DNA from: Alphaproteobacteria bacterium
GTDB lineage: Bacteria; Pseudomonadota; Alphaproteobacteria; UBA828
Assembly: GCA_022826665.1 (NCBI GenBank)
Contig: JAJDUK010000031.1
Location: forward strand, 62,001-126,000
Length of the DNA: 64,000 nucleotides
Direction: 5' to 3'
In this document: positions 57,301-64,000 of the stretch, in pieces
Numbering within the stretch: the first letter of the stretch is position 1
How the letters are laid out: each line of letters opens with the position of its first letter
Program-made: the position numbers and the translations under genes
The notes under the pieces: model-generated
Database searches by the model: none
The model's input: only the letters and a program-made list of their open reading frames with translations
What the model was told of the DNA's origin: nothing

Positions 57301-58005
57301 CGCCCGCGCCTGCCCCGACACGGTCTGCCACAGGGTCGCGCAGCCTTCCGTGTCCAGCGGAAGCAGCCGGATCACCCGGAAGAGCTCATAGAGCGCTTTC
57401 TTCGGATCGTCCATCTGGTCGAACCGGCTGGTCGCGCTCGCCAGCAGAACGATCCGCGGTTCGGTCTGCAGCGCCTTCCGCAACCGCCAGCCCGCATCGT
57501 CGTCGCCAATGTCCCTGAACATCATGTTCAGGTTCTCGACGATCAAGACGAGGCGCTTGTTTTCCCGGTCGGCAAAGTCCTGCAGCACCCCGAGGCACCG
57601 GTCCTCCAGCGTCCGGTCGTCATGGATGGTCCGCAGCTCCTCGAAGGTGCGGTGCAGGTCCACATCTCCATCCCGGCGCGGCGCCTGGTCGGCCAGCCGA
57701 GAGAGGCATTCGAGCCAGAACTCGCCGGCAGTGGAGACCTCGTAGCTTTCCTCCGCGAACACGACCGGGAAGAAGCGCGCCGCGAGATCGGCATCCCGAA
57801 TAACTTCCGCGGCCACCCGCAGCAGCAGGCTCGTCTTTCCGCTGCCGCGTGGTCCGATCACGAGTTGATGGGTGTTTGCGCTGCTCGAGCATTCGCGCAG
57901 CGCCTCGACCAGGGATTCGTACTCGGCCGTCCGGACGCAGAAGATCGCGACCAGTTCGTCGATGGAGAGAAAGCCCGGATTGTATTTTCTGGCGGTCACA
58001 GCCAT
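54373..58005 (-). CDS. AAA/STAND-like ATPase with winged-helix region and about 11 C-terminal TPR repeats
   Basis: 'HQLVIGPRGSGKTSLLLRVAAEV' Walker A, 'KRLVLIVENLNMMF' Walker B, 'LTGGSPRLLTIVARF', then repeats of the form 'ALxxWDEVVRRFGxSDxPxxxExVAxALVNKGxxLxxLxRxxEAL'. Confidence 0.85.
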   Translation of the reverse strand: MAVTARKYNPGFLSIDELVAIFCVRTAEYESLVEALRECSSSANTHQLVIGPRGSGKTSLLLRVAAEVIRDADLAARFFPVVFAEESYEVSTAGEFWLECLSRLADQAPRRDGDVDLHRTFEELRTIHDDRTLEDRCLGVLQDFADRENKRLVLIVENLNMMFRDIGDDDAGWRLRKALQTEPRIVLLASATSRFDQMDDPKKALYELFRVIRLLPLDTEGCATLWQTVSGQARAPHTIQALRILTGGSPRLLTIVARFGANLSFRELMADLLDLVDDHTEYFKSHLDALPAQERKVYLALADLWKPANAREIADRARLGTSQCSAQLARLVDRGAVEVSGGSARRKLYYLTERLYNIYYLMRRARGPAPLIDALIRFMEAFYSTDKLREIGARMAREALGFDGGALALYRLAFERLVGLPSLEAHREELLSYASPALGYAPSEFSEVSPAPSAARELLGKALALAESGRLQDAVAAWDEVLRRFGESDAPADREQVSLALVNKGKALGQLGNADEASAVWDEVVRRFGADDGKGHPEAVATALASKGGMLGNLNRHTEALAAWNEVARRYGKSPAPALETPVANALLGRVVALDALNRPREALRACDEMLERFGKTGSPAHHAELAVAMVVRGHALFALNRVDEAINAWSAVVERFGRSDSPRILEQVASAHANIGTGLFRSGRLEEALAAFDGVVRSYKASDAPIIQEAVARSFVNRGNVLTALEREAEALSSWEEAIRRFEAGGLPDVAEPYCNALMNRAAALHNAGRPEEALELWADVVERFGADDRPELLPVVAKAQTNRGSLLEQLGRYEEALVVWQQVEDCFGTSDLPERVALVAGAFQHRCADLFELNQTEEALATCDHAVDRFGESDVPEVVYAVAGILLNKGIVLVAEQRNEEALAVWDEIERRFGNSDEPEISKVVASALVSKGTTLVQVNRAEDAVGVWSDVVRRFREGVSPLHREEFTTAVLSRVVALGSLNRQGEALEACDEALRQFGGDDEPYNVEAVAQTLVIKGSLLVDLDRIEDACGAWDDVVRRFEASDEPALRGAAESALCWRAQHELTEGRARAALGFLNRALLQPRSGAPDIRLHGHLTRARAYLAVGDSEGCARDVEAALLILPELNMLSRVVLVALADLAAGVGPERMCDLIKSSPAGDFLLPLRTALERDLGLEPRVAREVEEIAEDIRRELLAGRNSEVRRQAT

Positions 58006-58022
58006 CGGCCCGACTCCCGTTC

Positions 58023-59285
58023 TCAGCGCTGCCGGTCGAACACGGGCACGAACCTTTGCCCGTAGCGCCCGCGCCACCAGTCCTCGACGAGTCCGGACAC
58101 GAACCGGTAACCGCCGTCCCTGGGTTCCAGGTAGCCGTCGTGCTGCAGCACGCGCAGCACGTGATCGACCGCGGGAGCGCCATATCCGTCTTGCGCCTCA
58201 CGCGCCGCGAACCAGTTGCGGTACCGGTCGATCGTTTCAGCGGCAATGTCGCCATCGACTGCCGTCGCGGTCAGAATCTCCAGCCCAACCGTGTAACCTG
58301 CTCTCCCGAGAACCGTCTCCAGCCGGCCCTCGTAGTGCTGCAGGTCGACCTGCCCCCGGATGCCCTGCATCTCCTGCACATAGACCCATTCGACATCTTC
58401 CAGCGAGGCGTCCTTCCGTCCGGCACGCCGGAGATGATCGTGCATCCTGTCGAAGAACATCTGGACGTGGTGCGGGATGCAGCAACGCAGCCTGCGGCAC
58501 ATGTCCCGGCCGGCCCCCGGCCCAAGACCGACCTCATAGGACCGGGCAAGCGCCTCCAGGCAGGAAACGGCCGTTTCCTCGCTCCACGGTTTCAGGTCGT
58601 AGGGAGAAAAGATGTTGGCCTGCGCGCTGAGCCCGGCCTGCTCCAGCAGCGGCTCGAGGCTCACGCTGCCCGACAGGATCAGCGTGACCCGGCCCCGATG
58701 GGCTTGCCCTGCCTTGCGCAGCCAGCTCAGGAACGCATCCGCTTTCCGCCTCCCCTCCGGCGTCACACGTCCCGCCTCGTCCTTGAGCAACCGGTTTACG
58801 AGAATCGGTAATTCGTCGATCGCGATCACGACCGGTCGGCCGCCTTCCGCCAGGGCAGTAAAGATCGCGTCTCCTCGTTGTGGCCAATTGCCGGCATCGA
58901 TTCCGGCTCGGAGCTTCACCTTCAGGTCCGCAACCGACAGTTCCTCAATCCGGCCGCCGGCGCTCCTCACCAGGTTGGCGAAGCCGGTCATGATCCGATC
59001 CCAAGCCGCACGCACGGGCTTCGCCTGAACCCCGATTTCGGCAATCGCATCGGCCGGATCGGTGGCGGCCTCCAGATCGACGAAGACGACCTCGAACTCT
59101 CCCGTTTCGGCCAGACAGCGCTGCAGCTCCCGCACGAGGCTCGTCTTGCCCATCCGCCGCTGCGCGGTCAGCAGGGTGTGGGTTCCTTCCCGCACCCGTT
59201 CTTCCAGCGCTTCGAGGTCCGTCTTGCGGTCGAAGAAGTTTTCTCCGTCGACCCAGTTGCTCCCGCCTTTTCGGATCATGGTCAT
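58023..59285 (-). CDS. AAA/archaeal-ATPase-like NTPase (partner of downstream ATPase-TPR)
   Basis: 'NWVDGENFFDRKTDLEALEERVREGTHTLLTAQRRMGKTSLVRELQ' Walker A, 'PVVIAIDELPILVNRLL' Walker B, 'TLILSGSVSLEPLL', C-terminal wHTH-like region; ends 17 nt before the downstream start. Confidence 0.85.
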   Translation of the reverse strand: MTMIRKGGSNWVDGENFFDRKTDLEALEERVREGTHTLLTAQRRMGKTSLVRELQRCLAETGEFEVVFVDLEAATDPADAIAEIGVQAKPVRAAWDRIMTGFANLVRSAGGRIEELSVADLKVKLRAGIDAGNWPQRGDAIFTALAEGGRPVVIAIDELPILVNRLLKDEAGRVTPEGRRKADAFLSWLRKAGQAHRGRVTLILSGSVSLEPLLEQAGLSAQANIFSPYDLKPWSEETAVSCLEALARSYEVGLGPGAGRDMCRRLRCCIPHHVQMFFDRMHDHLRRAGRKDASLEDVEWVYVQEMQGIRGQVDLQHYEGRLETVLGRAGYTVGLEILTATAVDGDIAAETIDRYRNWFAAREAQDGYGAPAVDHVLRVLQHDGYLEPRDGGYRFVSGLVEDWWRGRYGQRFVPVFDRQR

Positions 59286-59299
59286 CACCCAACGATACT

Positions 59300-59338
59300 C
59301 TTGGCAGCAATATCGTTGCCAACACATCTGTTGTCAAC
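59300..59338. promoter_or_regulatory. Iterated operator-like 9-mers (period 15 bp) upstream of the two-ATPase operon
   Basis: CTTGGCAGC-N6-GTTGCCAAC-N6-GTTGTCAAC at 59300, 59315 and 59330. Confidence 0.5.
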
Positions 59339-59387
59339 CCTACCTTCAGGCTGCCGCACTCCCGTGTAGCGTCCACCTGACCAGTAT

Positions 59388-59745
59388 TTCGTGTTCTAGG
59401 CCGACGCGCAGCCGGGCGCCAAGGTATGGGAGTTCGCGGTTCTAGCGACGTCGCTCCATCTTGAGGTTCGCTCGATTTCCCAGCTCTACCGGGACCGGGC
59501 TGACGCAGAGAACGGCTTCGACGAGTTGAAGAACCAATGGGGGTGGGGCGGCTTCACGACGCGCGACCTGAAGCGCTGCCAGCACATGGCCCGTCTAATC
59601 GCGCTGACCTGCAACTGGTAGAGCCTGCTTGTGCGCTTGGCCGATCGCGATCACCAGCCGGCCGCCTCTGCTGCTCGGACGCCGCTGTCGGTGACGTCGA
59701 GCCACGGGCGTCGGCGGGTGCTCACCACCAACCCTGGACCTCGAC
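59388..59745 (+). pseudogene. IS1380-like transposase C-terminal remnant with in-frame stop
   Basis: 'YRDRADAENGFDELKNQWGWGGFTTRDLKRCQHMARLIALTCNW*SLLVRLADRDHQPAA'; tag at the expected W. Confidence 0.82.
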
Positions 59746-59844
59746 GCCCTCGAAATTATTCGATTAGTGGGGAAGAATGTGGGAAAGAATTTCGCTCTTA
59801 CAAGATAACTCTCTTTTATATCAATACTTTAATTAACACACTCA

Positions 59845-59863
59845 AGTCCGGCCCGGGGAGCCA
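59845..59863 (+). repeat. attR core: agtccggcccggggagcca
   Basis: Identical to 27780-27798; not part of an intact tRNA. Confidence 0.92.
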
Positions 59864-59902
59864 GTTTCGGGGCCGCCGGAATGAGCGGTCCGCCGAAGGG
59901 CG

Positions 59903-59937
59903 CGAGACCCCGCAGGGCATGTCCCGGCGGGGTCTCG
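59903..59937. terminator. Bidirectional terminator-like hairpin outside attR
   Basis: cgagaccccgc-N13-gcggggtctcg, between attR and the convergent nitroreductase gene. Confidence 0.5.
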
Positions 59938-59978
59938 TCATCTCTGCTGGGGCGTGGTGCCGACGCCCCAGGCACGCA

Positions 59979-60647
59979 TCAATTCTGCGTGAATACCTCG
60001 CCGTCGAAACGCTCGCGGGTGGCGATCTCCTCCACCGGGCGGCGCCTCAGCTTGGTGAGCTGCTTGACCGGGCGCCCGAAGGGCATGACCGCGCAGACCG
60101 CGTGATCCTCCGGGATGTTGAGCAGCGTCTTGATCTCGGGCTCGTGGGCGATGGGCAGGGTCGTGATCGTGCCGCCGAACCCGTTCTGCCGGGCCGCCAG
60201 CAGCAGGCTCCAGGCGAAGGGATAGATCGAGGCCCCGCCGATCACGCCAACGCGGTCCAGATACTGATCGGTTGCGGCGACCACCTTGAGGTCGACGCAG
60301 ACCACCAGCACGACCGAGGACTTGACCAGCGGCTCGGTCAGCATGGCCGGCGCCGAAGTCGCCTCGATCTGCTCTGGTGTGAGCTTGGTCGGAATCCAGG
60401 CGCTCCAAGGACTTTCGCCCGCGTCGATCTGGGCGCGGTAACGTTTGGCGACCGGTATCGTCAGGTCGGAAAGCCGCTGCCTGGTCGCCATGTCGCGCAC
60501 GATGATGACCCGATTGCCCTGGCGGTTGCCCCCACTCGGCGAGAAGCGGGCGTTCTCGATCATCTCGTAGATCACCTCGTCGGGCAGGTGATCGTCGGTA
60601 AAGTCGCGGCAGGCGAAGGTCGTGCGCATGGCCTCGTACAGTTCCAT
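59979..60647 (-). CDS. Nitroreductase-family protein
   Basis: 'MELYEAMRTTFACRDFTDDHLPDEVIYEMIENARFSPSGGNRQGNRVIIVRD'. Confidence 0.93.
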   Translation of the reverse strand: MELYEAMRTTFACRDFTDDHLPDEVIYEMIENARFSPSGGNRQGNRVIIVRDMATRQRLSDLTIPVAKRYRAQIDAGESPWSAWIPTKLTPEQIEATSAPAMLTEPLVKSSVVLVVCVDLKVVAATDQYLDRVGVIGGASIYPFAWSLLLAARQNGFGGTITTLPIAHEPEIKTLLNIPEDHAVCAVMPFGRPVKQLTKLRRRPVEEIATRERFDGEVFTQN

Positions 60648-60734
60648 CGATTCGTCCTCTCAGCGTTCGGCGACGCGCCCGGCGGCGATAAAGACCACCC
60701 GGTCGCGGGCAGGGCGAAATGGGGTGGCGGTGTA

Positions 60735-60822
60735 TGGCGGAGGGACGGGGATTCGAACCCCGGACACCTCTCGGTGAACACGCTTTCCAGGCGTGCGCCT
60801 TAAACCACTCGGCCATCCCTCC
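60735..60822 (-). tRNA. tRNA-Ser(GGA), 3' CCA encoded
   Basis: Reverse complement GGAGGGATGGCCGAGTGGTTTAAGGCGCACGCCTGGAAAGCGTGTTCACC...GGGGTTCGAATCCCCGTCCCTCCGCCA with class II variable arm. Confidence 0.95.
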
Positions 60823-60898
60823 GCGGGGGCGGAACAATAGCAACAACCCCTGGCGCTGCAATATCGGAGACACCATATAGGCCGAAAGGAGGCGTCAT

Positions 60899-61201
60899 AT
60901 GGTGATCCTTCGGCTTGTCGGGGTCGTGCTCTGCTTGGTGTTCCTCGCGGTGCTCGGCCATGAGATCTACGGTGCGGCAACGGGCAGCGGCTATCGCCTG
61001 ATTTCGGGTGGCGAGCTGTGGTTCCGCTTCGACGGGAACAGCCTTGTCGGTTTCCAGGCCCTGATCGAGAAGAACATCGCCCCTTGGCTCTGGTCGGACA
61101 TCGTGCTGCCGGTGCTGCGCGGGCCGGCCTGGGCGATTCCCCTGGTGCCGGCGGCGCTGATGCTGGTGTTCGCGAGACCCTGGCGCCGTCAATACGCCTG
61201 A
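60899..61201 (+). CDS. Small membrane protein of unknown function
   Basis: 100 aa, 'aaaggaggcgtcat' RBS before ATG, TM segments at both ends. Confidence 0.7.
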   Translation: MVILRLVGVVLCLVFLAVLGHEIYGAATGSGYRLISGGELWFRFDGNSLVGFQALIEKNIAPWLWSDIVLPVLRGPAWAIPLVPAALMLVFARPWRRQYA

Positions 61202-61213
61202 TCTGGCAGCGGC

Positions 61214-63016
61214 CTATGACTCGCCCATCTTGAGCGCGGCGAGAAAGGCTTCCTGAGGGATCTCGACGTTGCCGATCTGGCGCATGCGCTTCTTGCCCTT
61301 CTTCTGCTTCTCCAGCAGCTTGCGCTTGCGCGTCACGTCGCCGCCGTAGCACTTCGCCAGCACGTCCTTGCGCAAGGGGCTCACGGTCTCGCGCGCGATG
61401 ATCTTGCCGCCGATGGCGGCCTGGATCGCAATCTTGAAGAGCTGGCGCGGGATCAGCTCCTTGAGGCGCACGCAGAGCGCCCGGCCGCGACGCTCGGCCT
61501 GGCTCCGGTGGGCGATGAGCGCGAGCGCGTCCACGGGCTCGCCATTGATCATGATGGCGAGCTTGACCAGGTCGCTCTCCAGGTAGTCCTCAAGCCGGTA
61601 GTCGAAGCTCGCATAGCCGCGCGAGACCGATTTTAGGCGGTCGTAGAAATCGAAGACCACCTCGTTGAGCGGCAGCCGGTAGATCACCATCGCCCGGTTG
61701 CCCGCGTAGGTGAGGTCGAGCTGCTCGCCGCGCTTCTCCTCGCAAAGCGCGAGAACGCCGCCGAGATGCTCGTCGGGCACCAGAATCGTGGCGTGAATCC
61801 AGGGCTCGTCGATCCGCCTGATGCGGCTGGGGTCGGGCATGTCCGCCGGGTTGTGGAGGGAGAGTTCCTGCCCGTCGGTGAGCGTCACGCGGTAGACCAC
61901 GCTTGGCGCAGTCGCCACCAGGTCGAGGCCGAACTCGCGCTCCAGCCGTTCCTGCACGATCTCCAGGTGGAGGAGGCCGAGGAAGCCGCAGCGAAAGCCG
62001 AAGCCCAGAGCCGGCGAACTCTCGGCGTCGTAATGAAAACTCGAATCGTTGAGGCGGAGCTTGGCGAGGCTCTCGCGCAGCCGCTCGTAGTCGTTCGAAT
62101 CGACCGGGAAGAGCCCGCAGAAGACCACCGGCACGCTGGGGCGGAAGCCCGGCAGCGCCTCCGCCGCGGGGCGCCTGACCGCGGTGATTGTATCGCCCAC
62201 TTCGCAGTCGGCCACGTCCTTGATGGCGGCTGTGATGAAGCCGATCTCGCCGGGACCGAGGCTGTCCACCAGCGTCTTCTTCGGCGTGAATACGCCGACT
62301 CGCTCGACCTCGTGCTCCGCGCCCGAGGCCATCATGCGAATCTTCGTGCGCGGCGTGAGTCGGCCGTGCACGACGCGCACCAGGATCACCACGCCGAGAT
62401 AGGGGTCGTACCAGCTATCGACCAGCAACGCCGTGAGCGGCGCGTCGGCGTCGCCTGCGGGCGGCGGCAGGCGGGCGATGAGCGCGTCGAGCACGGTCTC
62501 GATGCCCTGGCCGGTCTTGGCGGAGACCTCCAGCGCGCCCGACGCGTCGATGCCGATGACATCCTCGATCTGCTGCTTCACGCGGTCCGGCTCGGCCGAG
62601 GCGAGGTCCATCTTGTTGAGCACGGGAACGATTTCGTGGTCGTGGTCCACCGCCTGGTAGGCGTTGGCGAGAGTTTGCGCCTCCACGCCCTGGGTGGCGT
62701 CGACCACCAGCAGCGAGCCCTCGCAGGCCGCGAGCGAGCGGCTCACCTCGTAGGAGAAATCCACGTGGCCGGGGGTGTCCACGAGATTGACCACATGGTC
62801 GGAACCGTCGCTGCCGCGATAGGCGAGGCGCACGGTCTGCGCCTTGATCGTGATGCCGCGCTCGCGCTCGAGCTCCATCGAGTCGAGCACCTGGCTGGTC
62901 ATCTCGCGCTTCTGCAGGCCGCCGCAGCGCTCGATCAGCCGGTCGGCGAGGGTCGACTTGCCGTGGTCGATATGGGCGATGATCGCGACGTTGCGGATGC
63001 GCGCGAGATCGGTCAT
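61214..63016 (-). CDS. lepA: Elongation factor 4 (LepA)
   Basis: 600 aa; '[33 protein letters not shown]', '[36 protein letters not shown]', '[26 protein letters not shown]'. Confidence 0.98.
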   Translation of the reverse strand: MTDLARIRNVAIIAHIDHGKSTLADRLIERCGGLQKREMTSQVLDSMELERERGITIKAQTVRLAYRGSDGSDHVVNLVDTPGHVDFSYEVSRSLAACEGSLLVVDATQGVEAQTLANAYQAVDHDHEIVPVLNKMDLASAEPDRVKQQIEDVIGIDASGALEVSAKTGQGIETVLDALIARLPPPAGDADAPLTALLVDSWYDPYLGVVILVRVVHGRLTPRTKIRMMASGAEHEVERVGVFTPKKTLVDSLGPGEIGFITAAIKDVADCEVGDTITAVRRPAAEALPGFRPSVPVVFCGLFPVDSNDYERLRESLAKLRLNDSSFHYDAESSPALGFGFRCGFLGLLHLEIVQERLEREFGLDLVATAPSVVYRVTLTDGQELSLHNPADMPDPSRIRRIDEPWIHATILVPDEHLGGVLALCEEKRGEQLDLTYAGNRAMVIYRLPLNEVVFDFYDRLKSVSRGYASFDYRLEDYLESDLVKLAIMINGEPVDALALIAHRSQAERRGRALCVRLKELIPRQLFKIAIQAAIGGKIIARETVSPLRKDVLAKCYGGDVTRKRKLLEKQKKGKKRMRQIGNVEIPQEAFLAALKMGES

Positions 63017-63053
63017 GGCCGCGTCTCCACGCGTCGGCCGGCGCTCGGGCGGA

Positions 63054-64000
63054 TCAGCCGCGCAGCACGCCGCCGGTCATCTTCGCCACGTTGGCGACGA
63101 TCTTCGCGGCCGCCGCGTCGATTTCCGGGTCGGTCAACGTGCGGTCCTGCGCCTCCAGGCGAACCGTGATCGCGAGGGATTTCTTGTCCGCCTCGATGCC
63201 GGGGCCGGCGTAGACATCGAACACCGTAACCGCCTTGATCAGCGCCTTCTCGGCATTGCGGGCCGCACGCTCGACCTCTGACGCAGGCACGCCGCCATCG
63301 AGGATAAACGCGAAGTCGCGTTCGGCCGCGGGATAGTCCGAGGCGGCGAGCGAGGGCTTGGCGCGCGTTGCCTTTGCCTTGGGCCGGGGCAGGGCGTCAA
63401 TCATCACCTCGAAGCCCACCATCGGCCCCTCGGCGCCAAGCTCCGCGAGGACGCCGGGATGCAGCTCGCCGAAGGTGGCCAATACGTTGCGGCCGAGCCC
63501 GAGCGTGCCGACCCGGCCGGGGTGGTACCACGCCGGGCCTTCCGTCCTGGTCTGGAGGCTGCCGAGCGAGACGCCGGCCGCGCTGAGCGCGGCGAGCGCA
63601 TCGGCCTTGGCATCGAAGGGGTCAACCGGGCGCTCCGGCCCGTGCCAGTTGCGCGGCACCGCCGCTGCGGCCCGCACGCCTGCGACCACCGTCCGCTGCT
63701 CGTCCGGCGCCGTGCCGCTGTAAACCGGTCCGGTCTCGAACAGCGCCGCATCGGCGAAGCCGCGATCTGCGTTGCGCCGACAGGCCTCGATCAAGTTGGG
63801 CAGGATCGAGGGGCGCATAGCATCGAGCTCGGCGTTGATCGGGTTCGCCAGCACCAGCGCGTCGGGCGCATCGCCGAAGAGGACCGCGTGCTGCCTCGGC
63901 ATGAACGACCAGGTCACCGCCTCGAACATGCCACGCGCCGTGAGCGAGCGGCGCACGGCGCCGAGCCGGCGGCGTGTGGGCGAGAGCGCCGGCCGCGCCC
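63054..64000 (-). CDS. pheT: Phenylalanyl-tRNA synthetase beta subunit, C-terminal part (runs off window)
   Basis: '[22 protein letters not shown]...[31 protein letters not shown]...[40 protein letters not shown]...[25 protein letters not shown]'. Confidence 0.95.
   Translation of the reverse strand, partial: ARPALSPTRRRLGAVRRSLTARGMFEAVTWSFMPRQHAVLFGDAPDALVLANPINAELDAMRPSILPNLIEACRRNADRGFADAALFETGPVYSGTAPDEQRTVVAGVRAAAAVPRNWHGPERPVDPFDAKADALAALSAAGVSLGSLQTRTEGPAWYHPGRVGTLGLGRNVLATFGELHPGVLAELGAEGPMVGFEVMIDALPRPKAKATRAKPSLAASDYPAAERDFAFILDGGVPASEVERAARNAEKALIKAVTVFDVYAGPGIEADKKSLAITVRLEAQDRTLTDPEIDAAAAKIVANVAKMTGGVLRG

Larger units (their letters stand above)
27723..59863. mobile_element. 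Integrated genomic island / degenerate integrative-conjugative element at tRNA-Asn
   Basis: Tyrosine integrase next to tRNA-Asn; exact 19-bp repeat of the tRNA 3' end at both boundaries; conjugation genes, IS remnants and lower-GC defence-type cargo inside. Confidence 0.9.

Noticed and set aside
55987-58065. 692-aa plus-strand ORF
   Set aside because: Antisense to the ATPase-TPR gene; its periodic look comes from the TPR repeats.
61766-63169. 467-aa plus-strand ORF
   Set aside because: Antisense to lepA.

Overview
The window is 64 kb of GC-rich DNA, most likely from an alphaproteobacterium. Ordinary chromosome flanks a roughly 32-kb integrated element. LEFT CHROMOSOME (1-27.7 kb): DMT transporter fragment; D-2-hydroxyacid dehydrogenase; fused hydantoinase/oxoprolinase A+B; higBA-type TA pair; HyuA followed by two tandem near-identical HyuB copies; PhaR; YceI, cytochrome b561, carbonic anhydrase, GFA and MOSC genes; LysR; an iron-type cluster (two imelysins, outer-membrane porin, di-heme cytochrome, DUF1513); bfd and bfr; tRNA-Lys. 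ISLAND (about 27.72-59.86 kb): begins at tRNA-Asn(GTT) with a tyrosine integrase. It ends at an exact 19-bp copy of the tRNA-Asn 3' end (27780-27798 = 59845-59863). Inside are a decayed conjugation module (DUF6118-like, TraG/VirD4, DotA/TraY-like, 5'-truncated MobF relaxase), a nucleotide-sugar dehydrogenase with a truncated second copy, a truncated sulfate adenylyltransferase joined to the relaxase, and IS110, IS21 and IS1380 remnants. The cargo looks like a defence island: an unknown protein plus a HEPN-like protein; an AAA-TOPRIM (OLD-like) ATPase; a 1442-aa nuclease-STAND NTPase (Avs-like); an AbiEi/AbiEii pair with a palindrome over the antitoxin start; a low-GC ComEC-type MBL hydrolase + membrane-protein pair; and a two-gene ATPase / ATPase-TPR module preceded by 15-bp-period repeats. 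RIGHT CHROMOSOME (59.9-64 kb): nitroreductase, tRNA-Ser(GGA), small membrane protein, lepA, pheT (partial). Best candidates for an undescribed system are the two-ATPase/TPR module (54.37-59.34 kb) and the MBL/TM pair (51.92-53.58 kb). All homology calls are from reading the protein sequences; no database search was run.
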